From Puniceicoccaceae bacterium (GTDB lineage: Bacteria; Verrucomicrobiota; Verrucomicrobiia; Opitutales; Coraliomargaritaceae): DNA of 44,716 nt. This document shows, one piece after another, positions 34,183 through 43,142 of the stretch. Both the position numbers and the translations under genes were made by a program. Position 1 is the first letter of the stretch. Each line of letters opens with the position of its first letter. The notes under the pieces were generated by a model, which was not told the origin of the DNA, searched no databases, and saw nothing but the letters and a program-made list of their open reading frames with translations. Location: NCBI GenBank assembly GCA_007117865.1, contig SKFT01000064.1, positions 1 to 44,716 of the forward strand, written 5' to 3'.

Positions 34183-35904
34183 TTAGCCGGCAACATTGTG
34201 GTGAAACTCATTGCCGGCGTTCGTCGCCTGCACATAGCCTTCGCGAATGACAAATTCACCAAAGCGTTCGCCGTCTTTACGCTTTTGGGCGTAATCGCGT
34301 ATGATGGGTGCCAGAAGGTCTTTTAGCTCAGTATTTTTTACCGAGGCGCGGTAGAGTTTATTGAGCCGTTCGCCGGCAAAGCCAGCGCCAAGATACAGAT
34401 TATATTTACCCGGAGCTTTGCCAACCAAACCGATTTCGCCCAAATAGGGGCGTCCGCAGCCATTCGGACAGCCGGTGGAACGAATAGTGATGTCGTCGTT
34501 GCGCAGTCCTGCTTCCTCAATGACCGTTTCAAGTTCGTCGATTAATTTAGGCAGGTAGCGTTCGCTTTCCGCTAGTGCAAGTCCACAGGTTGGCAGAGCC
34601 ACGCATGCGATGGAATTGCGGCGCAGACCGCTTACATGTTCACCGGGATTGAGTTTATACTCGCTGACCAATACCTCAATTGCTGGCTTTTGCTCCGGTG
34701 TTATATTGGCAATGATAAGGTTTTGATTGGCGGTTAGTCTAAATTCTCCGGTATGGATTTCGGCGATTTTGCGAAGACCTGTTTTCAATGGGAAATCAGG
34801 AAGATCAATAACGCGTCCTCCTTCGACAAACAGATTGAGATGCCAGTTGCCATCCTGACCTTGGTGCCAGCCGTAGCGGTCGCCATTGGATTCAAAAAGA
34901 AATTTACGTGGATTTTCGAGCGTGTAGCCAATACGGCGTTCCAGTTCGCTGCGAATCCAGTCTGCTCCTTTATCCTCAACCGTGTATTTGAAGCGCGCAT
35001 GTGCCCGGTTAGAGCGGTCGCCATGGTCGCGTTGAATGGTAACGATTTTTTCCGCGACATCGACCGCTTGCTCTGGGGTACAGAAAGCGATGACATCCGC
35101 CAAGCGGGGGAATGTGGCCTCATTGCCGTGAGTCATGCCGAGCCCACCGCCAACGCTCACATTGTAGCCCACAATTTTATCGCTTTCGACAATAGCAATA
35201 AATCCCAAGCAATGTGCAAAAACATCAACATCGTTGCTCGGGGGCACGGCTACTGCAATCTTGAATTTGCGCGGCAGGTAGGTTTTGCCGTAAATGGGTT
35301 CAACTTCCTCACCGCCCGATTCGGCAACCTTCTTCTCGTCCAGCCAAATTTCGTGGTAGGCACGCGTGGCGGGCATCAGGTGTTTGCTAATAGCTTCAGC
35401 AGTTGCCTGTGCATCGGCATGGACGCTGGAAAGGTGGGGATTGGGGTTGCACATCACATTGCGATTGACATCGCCGCAGGCGCACAGGGTGGTCATAAGT
35501 GCATCGTTGATTACACGGATGGAGTGCTTGAGATTGCTTTTTATGATGCCGTGCAGCTGAAATGCCTGGCGGGTGGTGAGCTTGAGCGTGCCGTTGCTGT
35601 AATCACGACTTAGGTTATCCATAACGATCCACTGCTCGGCATTGCAGACGCCACCCGGAATGCCGACTCGGGCCATAAAGGAGTAGGCCTTGTCGAGTTT
35701 TTGTTTGCGCCGCTCCGAGCGCACATCGCGGTCGTCCTGTAAGTATATGCCATGGAATTTGGTCAACTGCGAGTCGTCAGCTGAGATGTCGCCACTGGTC
35801 AGGTCGGATAGGCCTTCAAGTATCGTTCCGCGCAGGAAATTGCTCGCAGATTTGATACTTTCATTTTTATGCAGATTTTGCGGTGCTTGGTTTTCTGAAA
35901 TCAT
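34183..35904 (-). CDS. cysI: Sulfite reductase hemoprotein (beta) subunit
   Basis: Siroheme/4Fe-4S subunit reducing sulfite to sulfide with six electrons from CysJ; 573 aa, close to E. coli CysI (570). Early motif [20 protein letters not shown] near 57 and RLT-type [10 protein letters not shown] near 109 (siroheme and sulfite contacts), and [13 protein letters not shown] near 143. The cluster cysteines are in [15 protein letters not shown] and [17 protein letters not shown] (Cys-x5-Cys and Cys-x3-Cys). It is divergent from cysJ, whereas enterobacteria have them in one operon. The 158-bp space between them is AT-rich and must hold both promoters. Confidence 0.95.
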   Translation of the reverse strand: MISENQAPQNLHKNESIKSASNFLRGTILEGLSDLTSGDISADDSQLTKFHGIYLQDDRDVRSERRKQKLDKAYSFMARVGIPGGVCNAEQWIVMDNLSRDYSNGTLKLTTRQAFQLHGIIKSNLKHSIRVINDALMTTLCACGDVNRNVMCNPNPHLSSVHADAQATAEAISKHLMPATRAYHEIWLDEKKVAESGGEEVEPIYGKTYLPRKFKIAVAVPPSNDVDVFAHCLGFIAIVESDKIVGYNVSVGGGLGMTHGNEATFPRLADVIAFCTPEQAVDVAEKIVTIQRDHGDRSNRAHARFKYTVEDKGADWIRSELERRIGYTLENPRKFLFESNGDRYGWHQGQDGNWHLNLFVEGGRVIDLPDFPLKTGLRKIAEIHTGEFRLTANQNLIIANITPEQKPAIEVLVSEYKLNPGEHVSGLRRNSIACVALPTCGLALAESERYLPKLIDELETVIEEAGLRNDDITIRSTGCPNGCGRPYLGEIGLVGKAPGKYNLYLGAGFAGERLNKLYRASVKNTELKDLLAPIIRDYAQKRKDGERFGEFVIREGYVQATNAGNEFHHNVAG

Positions 35905-36063
35905 GGTTTTTGCAGATTTAGTGTTGAAATTGCCGTTAATTGTGTATTTTACAACTCAATAAATCATATTTAAATAAATTTTTCGGTTAATATGCGTTTC
36001 AGTTTACATCCAAAATACGTTTCGCTATTGCTAAAACAACTTTAATTAACACGTAATAACAAA

Positions 36064-37866
36064 ATGACTCAAGTTAATGCCTCAAATACCGGACCAGTGG
36101 TTCCGGATGCTCTTTTACAGTCGCTTGCCAGTGCGATACGTGGTCTGACCCCTGAGCAGAAGCTGTATGTTGAGGGCTATCTGCGCGGATTACGCGAGCT
36201 TGACAATGGACTTGCCGGGGCGAGTGTAGTGGAAGCCTCGTCGCTTGAGTTGGCGGTGTTGTTCGGCTCCGAGTCTGGTAACAGTCAAGCGCTGGCGGAG
36301 GCAACCGCCAAGGCGGCCCGATCCCGTGGCTTTAATAGCCGCGTGATCGACATGGCTGATACCCAGCCGAAGGATTTAGTGGGTTTGGAAAATTTGCTGG
36401 TAGTGGTGAGCACTTGGGGGGAGGGCGATCCCCCCGAGACTGCCGAGACTTTTTTTCATGCGCTAATGGGTGCTTCAGCACCCCGCTTGCCGCAATTGCG
36501 TTATTCGGTATTGGCTTTGGGTGATACCAGCTATGAGCAGTTTTGTGCAACTGGCAAGGCAGTTGATGCGCGTTTGGAGGCGCTCGGAGCGCAGCGGATT
36601 TATCCAAGAGTGGATTGTGATGTCGACTATGACTCCTTGTTCCAGTCTTGGTCCAAGGAAGCCTTGGATTGTTTTGAGCGGCTATCGCAGGAACAGCGCG
36701 TGCGGGTTGAGATCGGGGCTGCTCCTGCAGTTGCCGAGCCGGTGATATACAGCCGGGAAAATCCTTTCAAGGCAGAGTTGAGCGAAAAAATTCTGCTTAA
36801 TGGCCGCGGTTCAAAAAAAGAAACCCTGCATTTAGCGTTTTCCCTCAAAGGATCTGGTATTCACTACACTCCCGGGGATTCGTTGGCGGTTGTGCCGCAA
36901 AATTGCGAGTCGGTTGTTGATGCTATTTTGCAAGTTTCCCAGCTTGATCCGGATAGTCCTGTTAATTTGAAGGATGAGCAATGCACTCTGCAGGAGGCGC
37001 TTGTGAGTAAATTGGACATTACCACCCTTTCAGTCCCTGTTTTGAAACGCTATGCGGAGTTGTCGGAAAACAGTAAGTTGAATGAACTCATTAAGCCGGA
37101 GAAAAAATCGCTGCTCAATGAGTATTTGATCGGACGTGATTTGGCTGATTTGTTGGCGGATTTCCCCAGCAAAAAAATTAATCCTGATGCATTGGTAGCG
37201 CTTACCCGCAAGTTGCCGCCGCGTTTGTATTCGATTGCCTCCAGTTTAAGGGCACATGCCGAGTCGGTTCATTTGACGGTAGCGGTGGTGCGCTATGATG
37301 CCCATGGACGCGAGCGCAAGGGTGTTTGCTCAACTTTTTTGGCTGATCGATTGTTAACAGGGCAAGCGGCTGAAGTTTATATTACGCCTAACAAGCACTT
37401 TAAACTACCGGAAGATCCGGCCACGCCTATTATTATGGTTGGTCCGGGAACGGGGATTGCACCTTTTCGTGCCTTTGTGCAGGAACGCGCGGAGGCTGGT
37501 GCCAATGGACCCAGTTGGCTGTTTTTTGGCGATCAGCATTTCCTGACGGATTTTCTGTATCAGACCGAATGGCAGTCGTATTTGGCCGATGGCCAATTGA
37601 CCCGTATGGATTTGGCATTTTCGCGCGACCAGCCACAGAAGGTTTACGTGCAGGATCGCATGCGCGAGCGCTCGAAGGAATTGTATGCCTGGTTACAGGA
37701 GGGCGCGGTTTTTTATGTTTGCGGTGATGCCACCAAAATGGCGGTCGATGTGGACAGAGCCTTGCATGATTGCGTGGCCAAGGAAGCCGGGTTGGATGTC
37801 GATGGTGCCGCTGAATACATCGCCCGCCTCAAGCAGCAAAAGCGCTATCTGCGGGACGTGTATTGA
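36064..37866 (+). CDS. cysJ: Sulfite reductase flavoprotein (alpha) subunit
   Basis: NADPH-dependent diflavin reductase feeding electrons to CysI; 600 aa, typical. The flavodoxin (FMN) domain begins at LFGSESGNSQALAEATAKAA (about 68-87), with STWGEGDPPE near 119. The FAD domain has YTPGDSLAVVP near 270 and RLYSIASS near 387. The NADPH domain has GPGTGIAPFRAFVQER near 460, FFGDQH near 482, YVCGDATKMA near 557, and the C-terminal KRYLRDVY end with its FAD-stacking aromatic. It is divergent from cysI. No Shine-Dalgarno is seen (ACACGTAATAACAAA before ATG). Confidence 0.95.
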   Translation: MTQVNASNTGPVVPDALLQSLASAIRGLTPEQKLYVEGYLRGLRELDNGLAGASVVEASSLELAVLFGSESGNSQALAEATAKAARSRGFNSRVIDMADTQPKDLVGLENLLVVVSTWGEGDPPETAETFFHALMGASAPRLPQLRYSVLALGDTSYEQFCATGKAVDARLEALGAQRIYPRVDCDVDYDSLFQSWSKEALDCFERLSQEQRVRVEIGAAPAVAEPVIYSRENPFKAELSEKILLNGRGSKKETLHLAFSLKGSGIHYTPGDSLAVVPQNCESVVDAILQVSQLDPDSPVNLKDEQCTLQEALVSKLDITTLSVPVLKRYAELSENSKLNELIKPEKKSLLNEYLIGRDLADLLADFPSKKINPDALVALTRKLPPRLYSIASSLRAHAESVHLTVAVVRYDAHGRERKGVCSTFLADRLLTGQAAEVYITPNKHFKLPEDPATPIIMVGPGTGIAPFRAFVQERAEAGANGPSWLFFGDQHFLTDFLYQTEWQSYLADGQLTRMDLAFSRDQPQKVYVQDRMRERSKELYAWLQEGAVFYVCGDATKMAVDVDRALHDCVAKEAGLDVDGAAEYIARLKQQKRYLRDVY

Positions 37867-37928
37867 TTTTTAGCAAATGCACTAGTCTAATTAAGGATCC
37901 AGTTTGGGTATTTAGAAATAATGGGGAA

Positions 37929-38606
37929 TCAACACTCCACTGCCTCAATTTGGCGACGGAAGTCTGAGCGATCATTTGCCTTGAAAAAAGCCGTTCCAGC
38001 GACAAGTGTATCTGCGCCTGCCTTTAGGCACAGGGGAGCAGTTTCAGAATCGATACCGCCATCAACCTGGATGCGGAAGGCGGCTTTACGGCTTTGGCGT
38101 ATAGCTGCCACCGCAGCGATTTTTGGTAATACGTCGTTGCGAAAACTTTGTCCGCCGAAGCCTGGCTGTACGGTCATTAACAAGACCATGTCAATCATAT
38201 CGATCCATGGTTCAAGCGCACTTGCCGGTGTGTCGGGATTGAGCACAAGCCCGCATTTTTTGCCAGCCGAGCGAATGGCATCAAGTGTATCAGCAATAGG
38301 ATAGTCAGGTTCCACGTGGATGGTGATTTGATCGGCTCCAGCTTCAATAAAGGGATCAATGAAGTGATGTGGATTAGCGAGCATCAGGTGCACATCAAAA
38401 AACAGTGAGGTATGCGGGCGCAGGGCTTTAACTGTCTGCGGACCGAAAGATAGGTTCGGCACAAAGTGACCATCCATGATATCAAGATGAAGCCATTGAG
38501 CGCCAGCCTGTTCAACCAGTTGAACGCTATCGGCTAATCGGGCATGGTCACCAGCTAGAAGCGAAGGGGCTAGAATCGGTTTGGGTGAGTGGCTGTTTAA
38601 TAGCAT
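37929..38606 (-). CDS. rpe: Ribulose-phosphate 3-epimerase
   Basis: Interconverts ribulose 5-phosphate and xylulose 5-phosphate in the pentose phosphate pathway. It has 225 aa, a TIM barrel with all signatures: ILAPSLLAGDHARLA (11-25), HLDIMDGHFVPNLSFGP near 41-57 (metal ligands His and Asp), FDVHLML near 69, MTVQPGFGGQSF near 145, and QVDGGIDSETAPLC near 177. It lies downstream of the L,D-transpeptidase on the same strand with a gap of about 100 bp, and converges with cysJ. Confidence 0.95.
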   Translation of the reverse strand: MLLNSHSPKPILAPSLLAGDHARLADSVQLVEQAGAQWLHLDIMDGHFVPNLSFGPQTVKALRPHTSLFFDVHLMLANPHHFIDPFIEAGADQITIHVEPDYPIADTLDAIRSAGKKCGLVLNPDTPASALEPWIDMIDMVLLMTVQPGFGGQSFRNDVLPKIAAVAAIRQSRKAAFRIQVDGGIDSETAPLCLKAGADTLVAGTAFFKANDRSDFRRQIEAVEC

Positions 38607-38707
38607 GATATGTTAATGATTATTTAGTAGGTGTTGATTCCTACCGGGATGAAAGTCTGGCGCTTGCGGAGCAGCGTGGAGGTGATAATCCTTTCGCGGT
38701 ATTCTTA

Positions 38708-39826
38708 TCATTCCTCGACATAAACGGGCAGACCCGTACGAACATTCGCAAGTAGTGTTTCGGCATCCCAGTTGGTCAGGCGGAAGCAGCCGCTGGATCC
38801 CGTGCGGCCAATTTGCTCGGGTTCAGGCGTTCCGTGAATGCCATAGCCGGGAAGATCCAAACCGATCCATACCGTCCCAACAGGATTATTAGGACCGGGC
38901 TGTATGATAAGTCTTTCGTTGATGCCTTCACGGGCAGCAGCCTCTGGAAAAATACTGCTTTGAAAGGTGTAGTTGGGATAGCTCACGCGTTGATCAATTT
39001 GCAGCGATCCGAGCGGACGTTTATCTCTGTCTTGGGCGATGCTTACTGGAAATTGTAGCAATAGCCGACCATCATCACTGAAAGCATCGAGCAGTCCGGC
39101 ACTCAGTCGAATTCGCAGGTATCGGATGGGCATCGGCAATTGAACAGGGTCGAAGTGCGGAACCCGGATGCGGTCACCTGGACGCAGAGTGTTGAATACT
39201 ACGCCGGGATTCAGTTGGGTCAGTTTGGCGGGAGTGCTGCGCGATTGCTCAGCAAACCGTTCGAGTAATGAATTATGACCCAAAAAGTCGAGTTCGGCCC
39301 GTGCCCTCCAAGTGTTGGCTACAGGACGCAGTGCCGCCAAGTCGTCAGGAGTTACCGTGTAATCGACGAAAACCGGTTCGGCAATTCTGAGCAAATCAAT
39401 GGTTTCGTCATCCAAAAAGCCCGTGACTGGAATTGAGCGGGTATGCTGAAATGCTCGTAGTGCTGCCTCCGTATTCGCGTTGGTTGAGCCAGTAATCGAG
39501 CCAGGAGAGAGGCCAATGCGAGATAGGGCAATCTGCGCTTCGAGTATGGACTCAACCGAGCGCCCCTCTAGTTTTGGTGGCCATTCGACTGCCCGGTCTG
39601 TTAAACCCGACCATTGCTTGCGCAACCAGTAGGCAGCATCTTTCCATGCCTCACCGCCAGGGTCCGGTGAAAGCCGGGAGAAAACCAAAGCAGCGAGGAT
39701 CAGTAGAACAATGACAATAATCAAAAAGCGACGCAGCAGTGGTGTGCGCGTTGATCCGGAGTTCTTGCGCTTGCGCGAACGCGCCCCAGTGGATTTTCGT
39801 TGTTGATTTTTTGCTTGCCGAGCCAT
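38708..39826 (-). CDS. L,D-transpeptidase (YkuD) with peptidoglycan-binding domain
   Basis: Periplasmic cell-wall enzyme forming 3-3 crosslinks or anchoring proteins to peptidoglycan. ATG 39826 gives 372 aa: a very basic cytosolic start (RQAKNQQRKS, RSRKRKNS), a transmembrane segment (FLIIVIVLLILAALVFS, about 38-54), a PG_binding_1-like domain (GSITGSTNANTEAALRAFQ near 118), a LysM-like stretch (LNPGVVFNTLRPGDRIRVP near 230), and the YkuD domain with HGTPEPEQIGRTGSSGCFRL near the C-terminus, holding the catalytic His and Cys (S-x-GC-x-R motif). It appears membrane-anchored rather than secreted. It follows the gspF-like gene by about 130 bp. Confidence 0.92.
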   Translation of the reverse strand: MARQAKNQQRKSTGARSRKRKNSGSTRTPLLRRFLIIVIVLLILAALVFSRLSPDPGGEAWKDAAYWLRKQWSGLTDRAVEWPPKLEGRSVESILEAQIALSRIGLSPGSITGSTNANTEAALRAFQHTRSIPVTGFLDDETIDLLRIAEPVFVDYTVTPDDLAALRPVANTWRARAELDFLGHNSLLERFAEQSRSTPAKLTQLNPGVVFNTLRPGDRIRVPHFDPVQLPMPIRYLRIRLSAGLLDAFSDDGRLLLQFPVSIAQDRDKRPLGSLQIDQRVSYPNYTFQSSIFPEAAAREGINERLIIQPGPNNPVGTVWIGLDLPGYGIHGTPEPEQIGRTGSSGCFRLTNWDAETLLANVRTGLPVYVEE

Positions 39827-39959
39827 GGATAAAAAGGGATCAGGTGTCAGCATCCATTTAGCAGTGACCAAATGCGCTGGAATATGCAGTGAGAGAATAC
39901 AAAGTTAGGATTGAGAGTGTTTTAGCATGAGGAAGTAGCTCTTTAATTACAACAAAACG

Positions 39960-41222
39960 CTAACCGCCCAGGACGGAATTACTCAGCGCCATGATGCTTG
40001 AGACAACGCCAATCACCAGCATGCCCACGAGAATAAAAACAAACCCCAGCGCGCCCGTTGCTGTCACTGCGGTCAGGTGCTTCATCTGAGTCTCGAGATT
40101 GTTATATCGGTTGTGATAGATATTCTTAAATCCCTTCACCAGGCTGCCGGTATTTTCACTCACGGCCAATACGTCGGCATCCATATCTACCAGAATGTTA
40201 TATTCCTGTAGTGCATCCGAAAAAGAGGAACCGTCATTGATTAACCCGCGTGCTGCGCGGAAGCGCACCCGCAAATCCTCATTTTTAAGTCCCTTTTCCA
40301 ATAATTTAAGCGCATCGGTAGTGTCCACTCCGCTTTCCATAAGGATGGATGCCAGATTGGCCAAGCGACTCAGTTCCGAGTTGGCGATAATCTCCCGAAT
40401 AATGGGAATGCGCAAGAGCAAGCGATCGGTGGTCATTAGACCATCCTCAGTCTTGCGCCACTGGTGCAAAATCAATATGCCCAAAGCGATAGCCCCGATG
40501 ATGAAGGGGCCAAAGGTTAAAGTATTGTGGGCAAAAAAGATCACAGCTTTTGCCGCTAGCGAAAGTTCGCCACCCATGGAATCCATCATTTCCTGAACCC
40601 TGGGCATGAGGTAAAACAGCACGAACAAGAGCACGCCGAAGGCAACAAACAGAATTGCTGCCGGGTAGGAAAGCGCAGAGAGAATGTTTTTGCGCAACTG
40701 AATCCGCGCGCGCAACAGGTCGTTGATGTTGGCGAGAATGGATTCCAGGCTGCCAGTTGCTTCGCCGGCCTCAATCATTGAACTGATGGTGGGCTCGAAT
40801 AAAACCGGACGTCGTCGCATCGCTTCCGCCAAGGTCGCGCCTTCACTAAGATCACGCCATAACGACTCGGCTAACGCGTGCAGTGTTGGTTCGCGCAAGC
40901 GACTGTGAAGGGACTTGACCGCATCACCAAGGGGTAGCCCATTCTCTATTAGTTGGTGTAGTTTTTCCAGAAATGCCAGAGCCAAGACATCGGCCTTTGA
41001 TCGTGTTAAGCGAAGCTTGTCCAGATCGACTGATTTAACGGGTCGATACATGGCGTCCTGTGTGCCGCCGCTACCCATTGGTACGGATTTCATGTTGACC
41101 TCAACCGGTTGCAGGCCTGAGTCGCGAAGCTTTTGCCGGACTTCCTGAACAGAGCTCGCATCTACGCGGCCATTGGCATACTTGCCTTTTTTATCCAGAG
41201 CACGGTAAGAGAATGTTGGCAT
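39960..41222 (-). CDS. Type II secretion / type IV pilus inner-membrane protein (GspF/PilC family)
   Basis: Polytopic platform protein of type II secretion or type IV pilus machines. The track's ORF begins at 41426, but homology starts at MPTFSYRALDKKGKYANGRV, so ATG 41222 is used (420 aa, typical of GspF). Two T2SSF repeats are visible: the first around EKLHQLIENGLPLGDAVKSL with MIEAGEATGSLESIL, the second around RLANLASILMESGVDTTDAL with VSENTGSLVKGF. Hydrophobic segments are ALSYPAAILFVAFGVLLFVLF, FGPFIIGAIALGILIL and the C-terminal ALGFVFILVGMLVIGVV. No gspE, gspG or pil genes are next to it, so here it is an orphan. Confidence 0.92.
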   Translation of the reverse strand: MPTFSYRALDKKGKYANGRVDASSVQEVRQKLRDSGLQPVEVNMKSVPMGSGGTQDAMYRPVKSVDLDKLRLTRSKADVLALAFLEKLHQLIENGLPLGDAVKSLHSRLREPTLHALAESLWRDLSEGATLAEAMRRRPVLFEPTISSMIEAGEATGSLESILANINDLLRARIQLRKNILSALSYPAAILFVAFGVLLFVLFYLMPRVQEMMDSMGGELSLAAKAVIFFAHNTLTFGPFIIGAIALGILILHQWRKTEDGLMTTDRLLLRIPIIREIIANSELSRLANLASILMESGVDTTDALKLLEKGLKNEDLRVRFRAARGLINDGSSFSDALQEYNILVDMDADVLAVSENTGSLVKGFKNIYHNRYNNLETQMKHLTAVTATGALGFVFILVGMLVIGVVSSIMALSNSVLGG

Positions 41223-41442
41223 AGTTCTATCAGTAAGCGGGATTTCGTTCGGTGCAAGTATTTTGCAGCAGGCAAACGCAACGCCGGTATGGGCGCTTGG
41301 GAAGGTCTGCGCATAGAGCCAGTAGCTGTGACAATCCTGTCGGGTCATGCTCGGTCTTCTGGCAGGCGGGGGAATGATGCGACAAGAGTTTCTGAAACGC
41401 AGAAATGAATAAAGCAGGCACACCATCTGCGGTTAGTTTTCA

Positions 41443-41466
41443 TTTTTTTTTTTTTTTTTAAAAAAA
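41443..41466. repeat. Homopolymer tract T17 A7
   Basis: Seventeen T followed by seven A, about 220 bp upstream of the gspF-like start. It is the longest single-base run in the window, prone to slippage and also to sequencing error. Confidence 0.85.
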
Positions 41467-41470
41467 GTAC

Positions 41471-41499
41471 TTGCAATTCAAAATTAGAGGTGTTTTGAT
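41471..41499 (+). promoter_or_regulatory. Candidate promoter of the small RNA / tadA leader
   Basis: TTGCAA (41471-41476) and TTTGAT (41494-41499) are spaced 17 bp, with TG-n in front of the -10 (extended -10). Each hexamer matches consensus at four of six bases. Confidence 0.4.
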
Positions 41500-41505
41500 A
41501 GTTGA

Positions 41506-41600
<95 letters not shown>

Positions 41601-41658
41601 TTTGTGATTGTGGCAAGATGCGATATGCATTGCACCGCCTCACCATCCACTCGTTAGT

Positions 41659-42198
41659 ATGAATGAGACAGCAAAGACATTAGACGATGCAATGGTTTGT
41701 CCCTTTGCCAAGATACACCCATCGGAGCTCAATCGCGATGACAGCTATTTCATGGCGCAGGCATTTAACTGTGCCGTTGACGCCTGGTATGCTGATGAGG
41801 TTCCAATTGGAGCGGTGATCGTTCATGCTGGCGCGGTTATCGCTTCCGCCTTTAATCAAACCCGCATGCTCGGTGATCCCACTGCGCACGCTGAAATGCT
41901 GGCAATAGGCCAAGCGGCAAGTGCTTTGGGTGATTGGCGTCTGAATGAATGCACCCTGTATGTCACCAAGGAACCTTGCCCCATGTGTTCCGGCGCCATG
42001 GTGGTGGCGCGCATGGGTAGGGTTGTATTCGGTCTACCCGACCCGAAAATGGGTTGTGTGGGTGGCGTTGTCGATCTTGGCGGCTTGCCCCATAGCAATC
42101 ATCGCTTTGAGGCGGAAGGTGGTGTTATGCTCGAACCCTGCCAGTCAATCCTGCAGGCATTTTTTAAACTTAAACGTACCAGCAACCTGCCGGGTTGA
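41659..42198 (+). CDS. tadA: tRNA-specific adenosine deaminase
   Basis: Deaminates A34 to inosine in tRNA-Arg(ACG), allowing wobble decoding. ATG 41659 gives 179 aa; the track's 41608 start adds 17 unsupported residues. The cytidine-deaminase-fold zinc site is complete: PTAHAEMLAI near 74 (zinc His, catalytic Glu) and PCPMCSGAMV near 106 (two zinc Cys). Other TadA marks are DEVPIGAVIVHAG near 46 and the N-x-T segment FNQTRMLGDPTAH. An N-terminal extension of about 25 residues precedes the usual start of the domain. It is separated from accD by about 73 bp. Confidence 0.93.
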   Translation: MNETAKTLDDAMVCPFAKIHPSELNRDDSYFMAQAFNCAVDAWYADEVPIGAVIVHAGAVIASAFNQTRMLGDPTAHAEMLAIGQAASALGDWRLNECTLYVTKEPCPMCSGAMVVARMGRVVFGLPDPKMGCVGGVVDLGGLPHSNHRFEAEGGVMLEPCQSILQAFFKLKRTSNLPG

Positions 42199-42271
42199 GC
42201 GCTTTAGTGTATAGCCAAATCGGGATTGGTTCTGGACTTTCCCATATTCCTCAATCAATTTATCAAGAGTT

Positions 42272-43135
42272 ATGCCAATATTCAGCAAACCACAGTATTC
42301 AACCGTAACCGTTAAGAAAAAAGATATACCGAAAGATCTTTGGACCAAGTGTCCCAAGAGCGGCGAAATCATATACAATAAGCAATTGAAGGAAAACCTG
42401 ATGGTGGTGCCCGGCAGTGGCTACCACTTCCAGTTGGGTGCCCGCGATCGTATCCTCTCTCTCTTGGATTCCGAGACTATGGTGGAGCAGGATGCTGGTA
42501 TTGAATCGCAGGATCCACTTGAATTCAAAGCGACGGCCTCCTATCCGCAAAAAGTCAAACAATACCAGTCCAAAACAGGCGAAAAGGATACCGTTGTCAG
42601 CGCTACGGGAACACTCTTGGGCACGCCGGTTAGCATCGCAGCAATGGATTTCCGTTTTATGGCGGCCAGTATGGGTTCGGCGGCGGGCGAGAAAATTACC
42701 CGTGCGATTGAGCGAGGGCTCGCCGAGGGGCGTGCGGTCATTATCGTTTCCGCTTCCGGTGGCGCACGCATGCAGGAAGGGATTCTCAGCCTCATGCAAA
42801 TGGCTAAGACCAGTGCCGCTTTGGCACGCTTGGGCGAGGCGCGCCTTCCTTATATCTCGGTTTTAACCAATCCCACAATGGCTGGCGTTATGGCAAGCTT
42901 CGCCTCCCTGGGGGATGTCATTGTCGCCGAACCAGAGGCTTTAATCGGTTTTGCTGGACCCCGTGTGATCAAAGAAACCACCCAGCAAGATTTGCCGCCA
43001 GGCTTCCAAACCTCAGAGTTTCTCATGGAGCATGGACTGGTCGATCGCATCATCCCACGTAGCGAGATGCGTGCGCAACTGGGTCTACTACTCAAAGCAC
43101 TTTACCGTGCGCCCGCCACGCAAAAAGTGGGTTAA
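42272..43135 (+). CDS. accD: Acetyl-CoA carboxylase carboxyltransferase subunit beta, degenerate zinc ribbon
   Basis: Beta half of the carboxyltransferase that moves carboxyl from biotin to acetyl-CoA, first step of fatty acid synthesis; 287 aa. The catalytic crotonase-like core is normal: [30 protein letters not shown] near 129, [18 protein letters not shown] near 160 (oxyanion glycines), [18 protein letters not shown] near 196, [14 protein letters not shown] near 221. The N-terminal zinc ribbon is not normal: [17 protein letters not shown] and VVPGSGYHF keep Cys27 but have Ser30, Val46 and Ser49 where family members have Cys. The scaffold and spacing are otherwise conserved. accA is not in the window. 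No Shine-Dalgarno before the ATG. Confidence 0.94.
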   Translation: MPIFSKPQYSTVTVKKKDIPKDLWTKCPKSGEIIYNKQLKENLMVVPGSGYHFQLGARDRILSLLDSETMVEQDAGIESQDPLEFKATASYPQKVKQYQSKTGEKDTVVSATGTLLGTPVSIAAMDFRFMAASMGSAAGEKITRAIERGLAEGRAVIIVSASGGARMQEGILSLMQMAKTSAALARLGEARLPYISVLTNPTMAGVMASFASLGDVIVAEPEALIGFAGPRVIKETTQQDLPPGFQTSEFLMEHGLVDRIIPRSEMRAQLGLLLKALYRAPATQKVG

Positions 43136-43142
43136 GGGAGGG

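Noticed and set aside
34753-35613. 286-aa plus-strand ORF opposite cysI
   Set aside because: Fully antisense to conserved cysI codons; no recognisable motifs.
38626-38645. GTAGG/CCTAC inverted repeat upstream of rpe as a third REP
   Set aside because: Only 5-bp arms, not GC-rich, no further palindrome; likely chance.
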